Below the pieces are notes generated by a model that was not told where the DNA came from, searched no databases, and saw only the letters and a program-made list of their open reading frames with translations. A stretch of 64,000 nucleotides of DNA from Clavaria fumosa (Eukaryota; Basidiomycota; Agaricomycetes; Agaricales; Clavariaceae). The translations under genes were made by a program, and so were the position numbers. Shown here piece by piece: positions 10,193 to 19,808 of this stretch (position 1 is its first letter; each line of letters begins with the position of its first letter). The stretch lies in the NCBI GenBank assembly GCA_951802425.1, contig OX637798.1, positions 1,860,001 to 1,924,000 on the forward strand, written 5' to 3'.

Positions 10193-13100
10193 TTAATGGC
10201 GAGGCCGAAGGTTCCGGGTTGCTCCGGAGCGTTGCGGACGAGTTTCTGCAGTGTCGTCGTCGGTGGTTTCATTATCGGATTCATCGGATAGGTCAGCCGC
10301 TTGGTTTTGCTCATCTTCTCTGTCGATAGAGTTGGGTGACGCCTCGTGTATTTGATAGGGAGAGATGTCCTCGTTTATCTCCGTCGTTTGGTCGATGATA
10401 GAAGTGACCGGAATCGATGTTTGCGACCTCGGATAGTAGGGAATGATGCGGAAAGCTGCGTAGTGGATTTTGGAAACGGCGCCGTCGAGTTCCGAGAGAA
10501 TATAGGCGCCATATTGTGTTCGGCGAACGACGATCATCGGTCCGAAGAATCGCGGTTTTGTTTTTCGATTTAATTCCATTTCAACGGCCGAATTGCGGAT
10601 CAATACCAACGATCCGGGTTGGAAGTCGTAGTCGATAATAGACTTCCAGTGTGCGTCGATGAACTGCTTGACGGATTGTTTGCGGGCAGCGAGCACTTTA
10701 TCGGCGATTGTTGCTAGATCTTCTTCTCGTTTTTGCAGTTGGCGGGCACGAAGGGCTATCAGTTCCGGAGTGGTCATCGGGGCGTCGGCGGTCGGAATTA
10801 AATATGTTGCTTCGGATATGTCGAAGGGGAAAAGCGGTTCGACGCCATGTGCGATGTAAAATGGGGAGTGGCCGGTGGACCGTTGGATCGTGGTTCGTTC
10901 TGCCCAAATGACTGAGGGTAAAACGTCCGGCCATTTCGATTCGTCTCCATCTGCTGCTTTGATTAACGACTCACGGACCGATCGATGGGCACGTTCGATG
11001 ACGCCGTTAGCGCGGGAGTTGTATCCGGATATACGGATGTGATGGATTCCGTACCGTTTCTTAAGAAAATCGAGGGCTTTGATAAATGGGGCTCCGTTAT
11101 CCGTGATAATCTCTTCTACTGCTCCCCATCGGCATAGTATATCTTCGAATATGAAGGTTCCGAGAAGTCGGGCGGTCTCGTTTCGTAGCGGTCTTGCTTC
11201 CGGATATGCGGATAACGAGCATCGGGCGTGGACGAGAAGTCGGAAACCGCGGGCTCTTGGTAGGAACATAGTATCAATGTGCGCTCGACGGAAAAGACCG
11301 GCCGGTGTAGCGACCGTCGGTGGAATGAAGATCTTCCGGATTTGCCGAGTTTGGCATTGGTGACAAGTTTTGACAAACCATTTTACGTCTTGATCCAGCA
11401 CCGGCCACCAGAACCGATTTAGAATACGTGTCCGGATAACGTAAACGCCTTTGTGGCCGAGTGAATCGTGTGCCTCTGTGATAATTGCGAGACGTTTGTG
11501 GTCCGGAGGTACTACTTGGTGGTATCCGTTAGGTCGGCGACGCCATAATTTGTCATCTAGGATGAAGAACTCGGATGCGGAGCGGACCAGTCGTCGGAAC
11601 TGGTTTGCGTCAATGCCGGAGGGACGGATCGGGTTTCGAAGGAAAGATTCAATTTTGCGAATCTGTTCTTCTCTTTTGTTTGCTGCATCGGATCGGGGTA
11701 TAAGGACGGCGGAAGATTCGTTCGGGGTCGGTGATTCCTCGGGTGGTACCGTCGAATTGAGTAGCGTCGATCCTGTGTAAACTTTGAAGCGAGTATGGGT
11801 GATGCCGGCGAGTCGTGTCTCGGATGTGTAGGAAGCGTCCGGTGCTCGATTCATGTGTTCCATGGCGAATACGTAGCTCCGATCGATCCATTCTTCGTGA
11901 TCTTCAGACTCGGTATCTTCTTCACCATCTGCGGCACGTCGGCGTGATAGTCCGTCGGCTCCGGTGTGCTTATCTGCGGGAATATGAACAAGATCGAAAT
12001 CGAAGAGTAGTATACCGGCAATCCATCGATTCATGGCAGCGTTGGGTTGAATGTCCGGATTGTTTAGCATACCCTTAATGAACTTCGCGTCCATTTCGAC
12101 AGTAAATTTCGGAAGGCCTATAAGGTAAATCCGGTACGACCGAAGTGCGCGGAAGAGTCCGTATAATTCGATTTTTGCTTGTGAGTATCGGGCCTCGCGT
12201 TCGTTCCAGGTAATGGAGCCAAAGCGGGAGGGATATCGTATTCCATCTTCTCCAATTTGGAAGAGTGCGAAACCAACGGCGATATTTGATGAGTCGACGG
12301 CGAGGATTACGGGTTGTCCGGAGCGGTAGTCGATTGGTCGGATGGCGGATGAGTTCAGAATCGCGTGTTTGAGTCGGTCCATCGAGTTTTGTTCTTCTTT
12401 TTCGAATCTGAATGGCACGTCCTTGCGAGTTAGACTGACAAGAGGTCGGGCAAGTACGGCGTAGTTTTTAATGAATATCCGGAGTAGTCCGCAAACCCCT
12501 AAAAATGATCGGACATCGGTCAGGGTTTTGCAAGGAGGCCAGTCCCGGATACGCTGAACGTTGGAGGCATCCGGAACTCGTCCTTCGTATGTGCACGTAT
12601 GTCCGGTAACGACTGCTTCGGGAACGCAAATTGTCGTTTTCTTGCCGTTAAAGGTTCCTCCGACTTTCTTGATTCGTTGGAGCACCCTGTTGACGTTATT
12701 TAAATGCTCCCAAACAAATCGTCGTATTTGCGGATTCTCAGGGATCGTCTCGTAGGTGCCGTCCGGAAGCTCGTATCGGGTTTCCGGGCCCTTGATCGCT
12801 ACATCGTCTACGAATGGGATGGTTACGTGCGGAATTTCATCTTGTAGAACATGCGTGACGTCTCCATGCATAATCTGCGTCGCGTTGGTGTATCCCATGG
12901 GGACGCAGGTGAGCCGTTTTGCTCCGAGAGGGGTTTGAAACGTGGTGAGGTCTCGGCTTCGTTCGTCCAGAGACCGCTGATCGAAGGAGACGAAAAGGTC
13001 GAGTGATCCGTAACATCCGCGTCCGGCGAATGATTCCGCAAAAACCTCCATTATCGGGGGGACCGCGGAATCGCCGATAGTGATTTTGTTAAGCGGCTGG

Positions 13101-13930
13101 AGGTTGTGCACGAGTCGGAGAGACTTTCCGTCTTTCTTTAACACGCAAAACCACTGGGACCGATAAGAAGAGTTGGATTCTTCATAAACGCCGGCTGCGA
13201 TCTTTTCCCGGATTACTTTGAGAACTTCGTCGTAAATACCGGGGGGAATCGGTATATTTTTGAAGATCCAAGGGATATGTTCGACTGTCGGGATAATAAT
13301 CGGATCGAAGTATTTTGCGTCGAATCGTCCTTTTTCGGTCTCTTTCCAAGCGAAGGCGTCTTCCTGGGCTTTAATAAGATGGTGAACGAGTTTTTCTTCC
13401 TCCGGCCATAAGAATCCAATGGGGTTGGCGTTGTGCGTGTCTTTCCGGTTTTGAGTGTATCGAAGACCGGGGGTGAAATCGGGGGGATGGGTCGGAAGAG
13501 TTGGCATATCGGCTAGGGGGTCCGGGTGTCGGCGTCGGACAATCCGGAATTCTTTGGGTACTGTCGCTTTGATCGGATTGACGCGATTCGCGACTTTCTT
13601 ATATTTCTTTCCCAAGTAAACTGGAAGAACGGCGTCCGTAGACAGGGAATTTATTTCGGGGGTTTTGTTGTACAAGGGGGTTGCAACATTTGGACGCGAC
13701 GGTTCACGTCCGATAGCGACTGGGGAATCAGCGGAATCGAGAGAAACGTCCGAGATACTGATACAGGGGAAGGGGTCGAGAGAGACTGGGTTTATAAGGG
13801 AAAACGATAAGGGAACGTGAACGGAAGTAGGAAAAATGGCTGGAGTCTCGTATCTGGGTATAGCTTCCGTGTCCGCATTGATCGGAGGTAAGTCCGTTGG
13901 TTTGCGGACATTCGAGGCTCCAGCTCTCAA
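10193..13930 (-). CDS. E2 Pol: reverse transcriptase, RNase H, integrase
   Basis: The frame has about 1245 codons and no native ATG at its start; it overlaps the gag stop in the -1 frame. The reverse transcriptase carries FVDD at about 373-376 instead of YVDD. RNase H has a catalytic aspartate near 546 (AVDSSN). The integrase has the H2C2 finger (HDSLGHKG ... TCHQCQ) and the acid triad D886 (HIDTM), D944 (ITDNG) and E979 (VIERAH). The C-terminus is charged and lacks a recognisable chromodomain, unlike E1. It copies the element RNA and integrates the cDNA. The frame is open throughout, so it may be active. The E2 family is clearly distinct from E1. Confidence 0.92.
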   Translation of the reverse strand: MRAGASNVRKPTDLPPINADTEAIPRYETPAIFPTSVHVPLSFSLINPVSLDPFPCISISDVSLDSADSPVAIGREPSRPNVATPLYNKTPEINSLSTDAVLPVYLGKKYKKVANRVNPIKATVPKEFRIVRRRHPDPLADMPTLPTHPPDFTPGLRYTQNRKDTHNANPIGFLWPEEEKLVHHLIKAQEDAFAWKETEKGRFDAKYFDPIIIPTVEHIPWIFKNIPIPPGIYDEVLKVIREKIAAGVYEESNSSYRSQWFCVLKKDGKSLRLVHNLQPLNKITIGDSAVPPIMEVFAESFAGRGCYGSLDLFVSFDQRSLDERSRDLTTFQTPLGAKRLTCVPMGYTNATQIMHGDVTHVLQDEIPHVTIPFVDDVAIKGPETRYELPDGTYETIPENPQIRRFVWEHLNNVNRVLQRIKKVGGTFNGKKTTICVPEAVVTGHTCTYEGRVPDASNVQRIRDWPPCKTLTDVRSFLGVCGLLRIFIKNYAVLARPLVSLTRKDVPFRFEKEEQNSMDRLKHAILNSSAIRPIDYRSGQPVILAVDSSNIAVGFALFQIGEDGIRYPSRFGSITWNEREARYSQAKIELYGLFRALRSYRIYLIGLPKFTVEMDAKFIKGMLNNPDIQPNAAMNRWIAGILLFDFDLVHIPADKHTGADGLSRRRAADGEEDTESEDHEEWIDRSYVFAMEHMNRAPDASYTSETRLAGITHTRFKVYTGSTLLNSTVPPEESPTPNESSAVLIPRSDAANKREEQIRKIESFLRNPIRPSGIDANQFRRLVRSASEFFILDDKLWRRRPNGYHQVVPPDHKRLAIITEAHDSLGHKGVYVIRTRILNRFWWPVLDQDVKWFVKTCHQCQTRQIRKIFIPPTVATPAGLFRRAHIDTMFLPRARGFRLLVHARCSLSAYPEARPLRNETARLLGTFIFEDILCRWGAVEEIITDNGAPFIKALDFLKKRYGIHHIRISGYNSRANGVIERAHRSVRESLIKAADGDESKWPDVLPSVIWAERTTIQRSTGHSPFYIAHGVEPLFPFDISEATYLIPTADAPMTTPELIALRARQLQKREEDLATIADKVLAARKQSVKQFIDAHWKSIIDYDFQPGSLVLIRNSAVEMELNRKTKPRFFGPMIVVRRTQYGAYILSELDGAVSKIHYAAFRIIPYYPRSQTSIPVTSIIDQTTEINEDISPYQIHEASPNSIDREDEQNQAADLSDESDNETTDDDTAETRPQRSGATRNLRPRH

Positions 13931-13938
13931 AAATCCGG
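13927..13938 (-). promoter_or_regulatory. Probable -1 frameshift site between E2 gag and pol
   Basis: In gag sense the end reads CCG GAT TTT TGA. The five T residues allow a Phe-tRNA on TTT to slip back one base onto TTT while the UGA stop is in the A site. The next codon in the -1 frame is then TTG, the first listed codon of pol. The overlap is minimal and exact. Re-initiation is an alternative. Confidence 0.55.
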
Positions 13939-15924
13939 ATGCGGTTTCTTGTTCTTCAAGGATTTGCGGATCGGGATTCGCTCCTTCGTTGGCACTATGA
14001 TTCTTTCTCCGGTGTTTGGATCGTTGAGAATAAGGTCCTGGGCCCCGTGGGGATGGTCAATCGTTTGGGAACCGGTTAACATGAAAAACGGTCGTCCGAC
14101 AAGAACCTCGCAGGGCAACGTGTCTGCTACTTGCATTTGAACATGGAATGTGCACGGACCGATCTGTAGGGGGAAATTCTTGATGAGTCCGAGGGTCGGA
14201 GCGATGGTGCCATGAGAGGATTCCATGTGAATAACGTTCTCGGAGTGTAGTGGGTTGCCGAGTTTCTCCCAAACGTCTCTTCGCATTGCCACGATTGAGC
14301 TGCCTTGGTCGAGCAGGCACTCCGCGGCGATCCGGTTGTCCAATATCCCTTCTACGATGCGGAGCGGAGCAGCGTCGACGGCGACAACAAGATCGGAGGT
14401 GTCCGGGACCGTAATGTTTGTATAGAGCGTATCCTGTACGACGGACGCGGTGACCGGAACGCGACGAGCGGTAACCACATCCTTCATCTTTTTGCGGATG
14501 TCTCCGGAAATGGCGAGTAGTTCGCGAGGTGTGACGCGGACTGGCATGTCGAGTGCGCGATCGAATACTTGTTGAACGGTTACCGGATTTTCGATCGGAG
14601 CTTGGTAATGGTACTGGACGTCGGGTCGTTCGATTTTCTCCGGCTTTGATGGACGAGTGACCTGAGGCGGCGTAATAACAACGGCGGGTGGGGGCGGTAA
14701 CCTAGATGGCTGAGGATCGGTATTCCTGGGTGTGGGTGCTTTCCTTTTGCCCTTGTCTACTTTCTTCGCGACATCGTTTGCAAAGGTGCGGACCATGTTT
14801 TCCAACACGGTATTCTCGTCATCTTCCTCGTCCGAATCGTCTTCCATGTCCGGGGGGTGAGCGGATTGTCCGATCGGCTGTGCTTCAAATACCGCGGTTG
14901 TCGCCGGTTGCGTGTTCTGGGATTGGTATGTAGCGTAGTACTTGTCGAAGCGCTCGGATAGGTTGTTCCCTGAGATAGTGCCTGGCAAATATCGTCCGGA
15001 GGGGAGACAAATCCTGCCTTCTGTGTTCCGTATACATTTGCCGGACTTAATGTATTCGAGGGCCTTCGGACAGGCACTAACAAAATGACCTATTTCCGAA
15101 CAGAAATTACACGTCCGGCCTGCGGGAGAGTTCGTTGTCCGGGGAGCGGAGTGTCTTGCCGGTTCGAGAGATTGGGCTGTCAAAATCGATTCCAGGCGAG
15201 CCATTGTGGAAGCGAATGTTGCCCAGGCTGCGGACATATCAAATTCTTCCTTCTTGACTACCGGTTTCGTTTCTCTCCCGGGGGCTGAAGATGCGAGACG
15301 GACGGGTCCGGAAAGTTGATCGGTTGTCGCAGAGTGGGGGGACGTCGAGGAGAGAAGAAATTCAGCTGCACCATGTACTTCATTCATGGGGTAAGGATCC
15401 TCCGGATGGTGGTTTGGTAGTATGATAGCGAGTCGGCTTTCGATCCGACGCCTTGTATGATCCCCAAATCCGAGGATGTAAAGTCGGTTCCTGTCATTTG
15501 TGGACATACGCTGTGATGTGATCAAGTGCGAGGTGATCCGGAGAAAGTCCCGATAGTATTCTCCGTGTTCTGCGCGCGTGTAAACTCCCTTTTGGGCCGA
15601 GTCCGATATGAAACGGTCCAGGTCGGCGACGGAAAATAAGCGACCTCCATCAGATCCTGGATAAAGTCGTCGGACGGCCGCTTTGAAGGTATCCCACGTC
15701 CATACCGGGTCCGGGTCAGGTGAAAGAGTCTCCCAGAGGAGACACGTATCGGTGTCGAGATAGTGCTTGGCGTACCGAATTAAATCGGGTTCTGGAACGT
15801 CCGGGTTGACGCCGGTGAGCACGATGTCGATGTCCTCGAAGTACCGGTTGAGGTGTGTCGGTACTCCGTCAAAGGCAGGGGCCCCGTGGGCGCCACGGAG
15901 CGGATATCTCGGTTGGTTGGCCAT
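13927..15924 (-). CDS. E2 Gag-protease
   Basis: This 665-residue protein starts at the ATG at 15924. The N-terminal two fifths look like a Gag capsid region. A zinc knuckle CNFCSEIGHFVSAC lies at 272-285, an acidic segment (DDSDEEDDE) follows, and an aspartic protease-like domain carries LLDQGSS with D539. The motif is DQG rather than the usual DSG/DTG. It packages the element RNA and, with the downstream frameshift, supplies Pol. It ends at TGA overlapping pol. No internal stops. Confidence 0.9.
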   Translation of the reverse strand: MANQPRYPLRGAHGAPAFDGVPTHLNRYFEDIDIVLTGVNPDVPEPDLIRYAKHYLDTDTCLLWETLSPDPDPVWTWDTFKAAVRRLYPGSDGGRLFSVADLDRFISDSAQKGVYTRAEHGEYYRDFLRITSHLITSQRMSTNDRNRLYILGFGDHTRRRIESRLAIILPNHHPEDPYPMNEVHGAAEFLLSSTSPHSATTDQLSGPVRLASSAPGRETKPVVKKEEFDMSAAWATFASTMARLESILTAQSLEPARHSAPRTTNSPAGRTCNFCSEIGHFVSACPKALEYIKSGKCIRNTEGRICLPSGRYLPGTISGNNLSERFDKYYATYQSQNTQPATTAVFEAQPIGQSAHPPDMEDDSDEEDDENTVLENMVRTFANDVAKKVDKGKRKAPTPRNTDPQPSRLPPPPAVVITPPQVTRPSKPEKIERPDVQYHYQAPIENPVTVQQVFDRALDMPVRVTPRELLAISGDIRKKMKDVVTARRVPVTASVVQDTLYTNITVPDTSDLVVAVDAAPLRIVEGILDNRIAAECLLDQGSSIVAMRRDVWEKLGNPLHSENVIHMESSHGTIAPTLGLIKNFPLQIGPCTFHVQMQVADTLPCEVLVGRPFFMLTGSQTIDHPHGAQDLILNDPNTGERIIVPTKERIPIRKSLKNKKPHPDF
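15274..15294 (-). repeat. Internal copy of the E2 pre-LTR (PPT-side) sequence
   Basis: Twenty of 21 bases match 8161-8181, the segment directly next to the 3' LTR where plus-strand priming should occur. The shared core is CTCCCGGGGGCTGAA. In element sense the gag copy is followed by a purine-rich tract. Confidence 0.6.
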
Positions 15925-16286
15925 TTGTATTGGTGCGTGGGGCGGTGAGTGAACTTCGTCTGGTGAATTCTGAGGTGTTTCGGGCGGGAAATGAAGGATG
16001 TCTGGTTCAAGGGGAAGTGGTGTAAGCGGTGAGTGTGGTTGTTCGGAGGTCTGTGGTAGTGAGGGATCCGGAGTGGTGAAACTCGTGTGGGAGTAGACAA
16101 TGGATGAGATACTGGGAATGTCCGATGGAAGAAGGTGGGAAGTTTCAATTACTTCTCCGGGGGGTTCGGAGGGCGGTGGTTCTGTGATCGGATTCGGGTT
16201 TCGACTTCTCAGGCGTTCGGAGCGTCGAGGCTGAGGAGCGGATGAGCCTCTGGGAATCCTTGAGGGTGGTAGTGAAGACGTCTTGT

Positions 16287-16309
16287 TGAACCCCTCGCGG
16301 TGGGCTCCA
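16287..16309 (-). promoter_or_regulatory. Putative tRNA primer-binding site of E2
   Basis: In element sense, four bases after the 5' LTR end (CACTACA) the sequence reads TGGAGCCCACCGCGAGGGG. It starts TGG as expected for pairing with a tRNA CCA end. The implied tRNA 3' end would have U as discriminator base, which is uncommon (Cys- or Gln-like); the tRNA identity is not established. Confidence 0.5.
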
Positions 16310-16313
16310 GAAT

Positions 16314-17231
16314 TGTAGTGGGTATTACGGTTCTTGCTGCAACTGCTTGATTACAGTCAAGTCCTTCAGGGGTTCCTGTAAGGCGTTAGAGATTCACCAA
16401 ACACCCTTGAGGATGTGGAGTATGAATTCAAAATGTGTGAGAAATAGAAATATACGGTGTCCGGGATATTCTGCTATGTGTCCGATAAAATCCGATAAGG
16501 ATGGTGCGATAAGACGAAGGGCCGGCAACGACGGAGGCCAGCGGATCGAAGGTTGCGACGACGGGTGAGCTTAGGTGAGGTTTCTAACAGAGAGAAGGGG
16601 TTCAGAAAGCTGTATTTCAGAGAGGTCCGGAGTGTACTTAAGTACAGTTCTGTAAGTACAGCAAATTGGAATGTACGGAAATGTCCGGAAAACACATGGA
16701 ACAGCGCCATGTCGCGTGAAGGGTTACATGAAGGAGTTATATCACAAGGGAAATGAGTAGCTCGGAGGAATGAAATGTCCGATAACTAGCAAATGTCCAG
16801 ACCGCTCATAAACTGAAGGAAAGTGGGGCTGGTACAGCAAAGGGGTACTAAGAACAATGGACAAGGTACTGCAAAGGGTTTGAAACGTTTAAACGATTGA
16901 ATGGTTGAAAGGGATCATAATATGAAATTTACAGCATGGTATATGAAATAAAGGAATGGGAATGGAATAGTGTGTATGTCGAGCGCTGACCGTGCTGGAG
17001 AGGTGAAATAGAGAGGCGTGGGCGGTGTGTGAGAGCGGTGGGCTGTGATCGTCACGGGGGATTGAAGACCGAAGTGTCCGACATCGGACATGTATCGGAT
17101 ACTATCGGTCGTTATCGGACGGTGTCGGATCGTTATCGGTTCGTATCGCACGTAATTTCTTTGGATCGCAAAACATCCGGATAGTCGGTATCTGTCATGT
17201 TTCCGTGTTTAGATCGCATATGGTCCTTACA
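16314..17231 (-). repeat. E2 5' LTR (right copy)
   Basis: It is the same length as 7242-8159 and nearly identical. It drives gag-pol on the minus strand. The CGG array is at about 17084-17149, 80-150 nt from the LTR start. Confidence 0.95.
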
Positions 17232-17235
17232 CCGG

Positions 17236-19254
17236 GCAAAGCCACTCTTCCGGCTGACTGGGAATGTTCCATGGAAATGGGAGGAGGAGGAGGAAGCAGC
17301 CTTCCGAGATCTCCGCCAGGCACTCGTATCGGCCCCGGTCTTGGCTCTGCCTCAGGACAAAGGGAGATGGAAGGTAGAGACAGATGCAAGCAACCTGGCA
17401 ACTGGTGGAGTGCTCTCGCAGCAGCAGATGGATGGAACCTGGAGAGTTGTTGACTATATCTCCAAGGCCCTCACTGCAGCTGAGAAGAACTATGATGTGT
17501 ACGACAAGGAGTTCTTGGCTGTGATTCGGGCACTTCGCGAGTGGCGAGCATACCTCATTGGAGCAGAGGAGACGATTGAGATCTGGACGGACCATGCAAA
17601 CCTCCAGTACTTCCGGAAGCCCCAGAAGTTGAAGCCGAGGCAGGTTCGTTGGGTTGGAGAGCTCCAGTGCTTTGACTTTGAGATAAAGTATCGCACTGGC
17701 AAGTCGAATACAAAGGCAGATGCACTCTCCCGGAGACCGGACTATGGAGAGATGGTGGAGGAGGATGCACCGGTGCAGGTTTTCCCGGAAACGGAAGTCC
17801 GTGTGTCATTCACATCAGAAATGGAGACGCTACTCCAGAAAAATAGCGCAGTACACATACAGAAGCTGGAGGAGCTTGATGATGAGTGGACACGAGATCG
17901 TGCTGGACTCTGGCGGAAGGGGATAGTCACTTGGGTCCCCCTAGGAGCTCGTGAGGCCGTTCTCGAGTTTGAGCATGACCTCCCTGCTGCTGGACACCCT
18001 GGGCCCCGGAAGTTGAGAGCAGCACTAGTGAAGGGTTATTGGTGGCCGGACATGGTAAAAGATGCAGATCGGTATGCCCAGGGGTGTGAGACATGCCAGC
18101 GGACAAAGCCCGACCGTACCAAGCGTGCTGCCCCACTGCACCCCCATCTGGTGCCCGATGGTCCCTGGTCAGTGATTTCATGGGACATAGTCGGTCCCCT
18201 CCCCCTCTCCCGTGGACATAATGCCATCCTTGTTATTGTCGACAAATTCACGAAACGGACACTGCTCGAAGCGATTGGGCTCGACCTCACAGGACTTGGA
18301 GCGGCGCGTCTCCTCCGGGATCGAGTGTTTCGTGACCATGGAGTCCCTCACAAGGTTGTGAGTGACCGGGGGTCCCAGTTTGTGTCCCGCTTCATGAAGG
18401 AGTTCTACTCCATGATCCGGGTAAAGGCAAATCCAAGTACTGCCTTTCATCCACAGACTGATGGACAGACGGAACGGGCGAACCAGGAGATGGAGATCTA
18501 TCTCCGGGCTTATGTGGACCATCTCCAGGATGACTGGGCTGAATGGTTGTCCACCGCGGAGTTTGCTCTTAATAATCGTGAGCACTCAGCGACAGGACAG
18601 ACACCTTTCTTCCTCGATTATGGACGACACCCATGGAATGGGGGGCTCCGGCCACCTTCTGAGGTGAACCCGGCGGCAGACGAGTGGATGGCTAAGCTCA
18701 CGGAGTCCCGAAGAGCAGCCAAGGAGGCAATGGAGAAAGCGGTGGCAGCGATGAAGAAGAGCTACGATAAGGGGAAACGCCCAAGTCGGGAGTACTCTGA
18801 GGGAGATCTGGTCTGGCTGGATACTAGAAACTTGAAGATGGACCGGCCCTGTAAAAAGCTTGACAACAAGAGAGCAGGCCCCTTTGCAGTTGAGGAGAAG
18901 GTGGGACCTGCTGGGTATCGCCTCAAGCTCCCTCAGGCCTGGCGCATCCATCGGGTCTTCAATGAGTTGCTGTTGACACCATACCACCCCCCCTCCTTCC
19001 CTTCTCAGAACCTGCCTCCCCCTCCACCCCCTACGATTGATGACGACCACCTGGAGTATGATGTGGAGGCGATCCTTGATGTTAAGAAGGTGGGACGTGG
19101 GGTGAAGTACTTGGTGAAGTGGTTGGGATATCCAGTGGAGGAAAACACTTGGGAGCCCCGTAGGAACCTCACTAACGTAACATTGCTTCTCCGGGACTTC
19201 TTCCTCTCCCACCCCGACAAGGCCAAGCTAGCTGGTCGGGACGCCCAGCCTTAA
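17236..19254 (+). CDS. E1 gag-pol polyprotein, second block (RNase H, integrase, chromodomain)
   Basis: Residues 812-1483 continue exactly in frame from 7241 once E2 and one CCGG copy are removed. RNase H has D861 (TDASN). The integrase has the HPGPRK ... CETC zinc region and the catalytic triad D1128, D1188 and E1224, with the standard 35 residues between the last two. The C-terminal chromodomain spans about 1417-1470 (VKYLVKWLGYPVEENTWEP), which in chromoviruses directs integration towards modified histones. The stop is followed by the polypurine tract. The block is intact in itself; the protein is broken only by E2. Confidence 0.93.
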   Translation, partial: AKPLFRLTGNVPWKWEEEEEAAFRDLRQALVSAPVLALPQDKGRWKVETDASNLATGGVLSQQQMDGTWRVVDYISKALTAAEKNYDVYDKEFLAVIRALREWRAYLIGAEETIEIWTDHANLQYFRKPQKLKPRQVRWVGELQCFDFEIKYRTGKSNTKADALSRRPDYGEMVEEDAPVQVFPETEVRVSFTSEMETLLQKNSAVHIQKLEELDDEWTRDRAGLWRKGIVTWVPLGAREAVLEFEHDLPAAGHPGPRKLRAALVKGYWWPDMVKDADRYAQGCETCQRTKPDRTKRAAPLHPHLVPDGPWSVISWDIVGPLPLSRGHNAILVIVDKFTKRTLLEAIGLDLTGLGAARLLRDRVFRDHGVPHKVVSDRGSQFVSRFMKEFYSMIRVKANPSTAFHPQTDGQTERANQEMEIYLRAYVDHLQDDWAEWLSTAEFALNNREHSATGQTPFFLDYGRHPWNGGLRPPSEVNPAADEWMAKLTESRRAAKEAMEKAVAAMKKSYDKGKRPSREYSEGDLVWLDTRNLKMDRPCKKLDNKRAGPFAVEEKVGPAGYRLKLPQAWRIHRVFNELLLTPYHPPSFPSQNLPPPPPPTIDDDHLEYDVEAILDVKKVGRGVKYLVKWLGYPVEENTWEPRRNLTNVTLLLRDFFLSHPDKAKLAGRDAQP

Positions 19255-19265
19255 GAGGGGGGTGA
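19255..19265 (+). promoter_or_regulatory. E1 polypurine tract
   Basis: The stretch from the stop codon, TTAAGAGGGGGGTGA, abuts the TGTTAGG start of the 3' LTR. The same tract precedes the LTRs at 3527 and 56933. It is the expected plus-strand primer. Confidence 0.8.
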
Positions 19266-19555
19266 TGTTAGGATCGCTTATGTAAGCCATCCCAAAGTGC
19301 AGTTGTGGAGAAACTGGGGAGGGTTGTTGGAAGGTCACATGACCTGTGGCTGTGGTCAGATTACATAATCGTAAGATCACATGACCTGGGCCTGGGCGCA
19401 TCACGTGATCCGAGAGGTCCGAGCGTGGGAACGCCGGCAAATGCCGAAGCGTTCGCTATATATACTACGTCTTTTCCATTCTTGTACCCTTTTCCCCTTA
19501 TCTTAGTATTGTCGTCATGACCTTATGCTTAAGTTGTGTGAGACCCAGTCTGATA
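19266..19555 (+). repeat. E1 3' LTR
   Basis: It is nearly identical to 3948-4237 and is followed by the GTTTC target duplication at 19556-19560. Confidence 0.95.
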
Positions 19556-19808
19556 GTTTCAGAATTCTCCCATGCCCCTGTCCTTGCAGTATAAGAACCT
19601 CTATATATCTCCATGTCCTGCAGTCCAAATATTGCTCTTGAACTTCTCTGAGCTTTCATCCTCATCATCCTTGATGTCCTTGACATTATCTGATCAACTC
19701 TGATCAACTCCAATGGACTCCAGAGTTGCCTTGTACCTCTGACCTTCACTTTGGGCATTGAGTCATTCTGGTAAATATGGGACATGTATATATGTGGTAG
19801 CACAACAC

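Larger units (their letters stand above)
7242..17231 (-). mobile_element. E2: intact-looking Ty3/gypsy retrotransposon with an antisense accessory gene
   Basis: It is bounded by 918-bp LTRs (7242-8159 and 16314-17231) that differ at one base noticed by eye (GTCCGGACC versus GTCCAGACC). CCGG is duplicated at 7238-7241 and 17232-17235. Gag (15924-13927) and Pol (13930-10193) lie on the minus strand, so the right LTR is the 5' LTR. Between pol and the 3' LTR lies a plus-strand, intron-containing gene (8317-9958). All frames are open. This makes E2 the youngest insertion in the cluster. Confidence 0.95.
3948..19555 (+). mobile_element. E1: full-length chromodomain Ty3/gypsy retrotransposon, split by E2
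   Basis: The two 290-bp LTRs (3948-4237 and 19266-19555) differ at only one base by eye (ACGCTT versus ATGCTT near their ends). The element is flanked by a GTTTC target duplication (3943-3947 and 19556-19560). It has a 571-nt leader, one gag-pol frame in two blocks (4809-7241 and 17236-19254) and a polypurine tract before the 3' LTR. E2 (7242-17231) sits inside pol. The single LTR mismatch and the unbroken frame show that E1 was young and probably competent when E2 landed. The C-terminal chromodomain places it with the chromoviruses. Confidence 0.95.
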
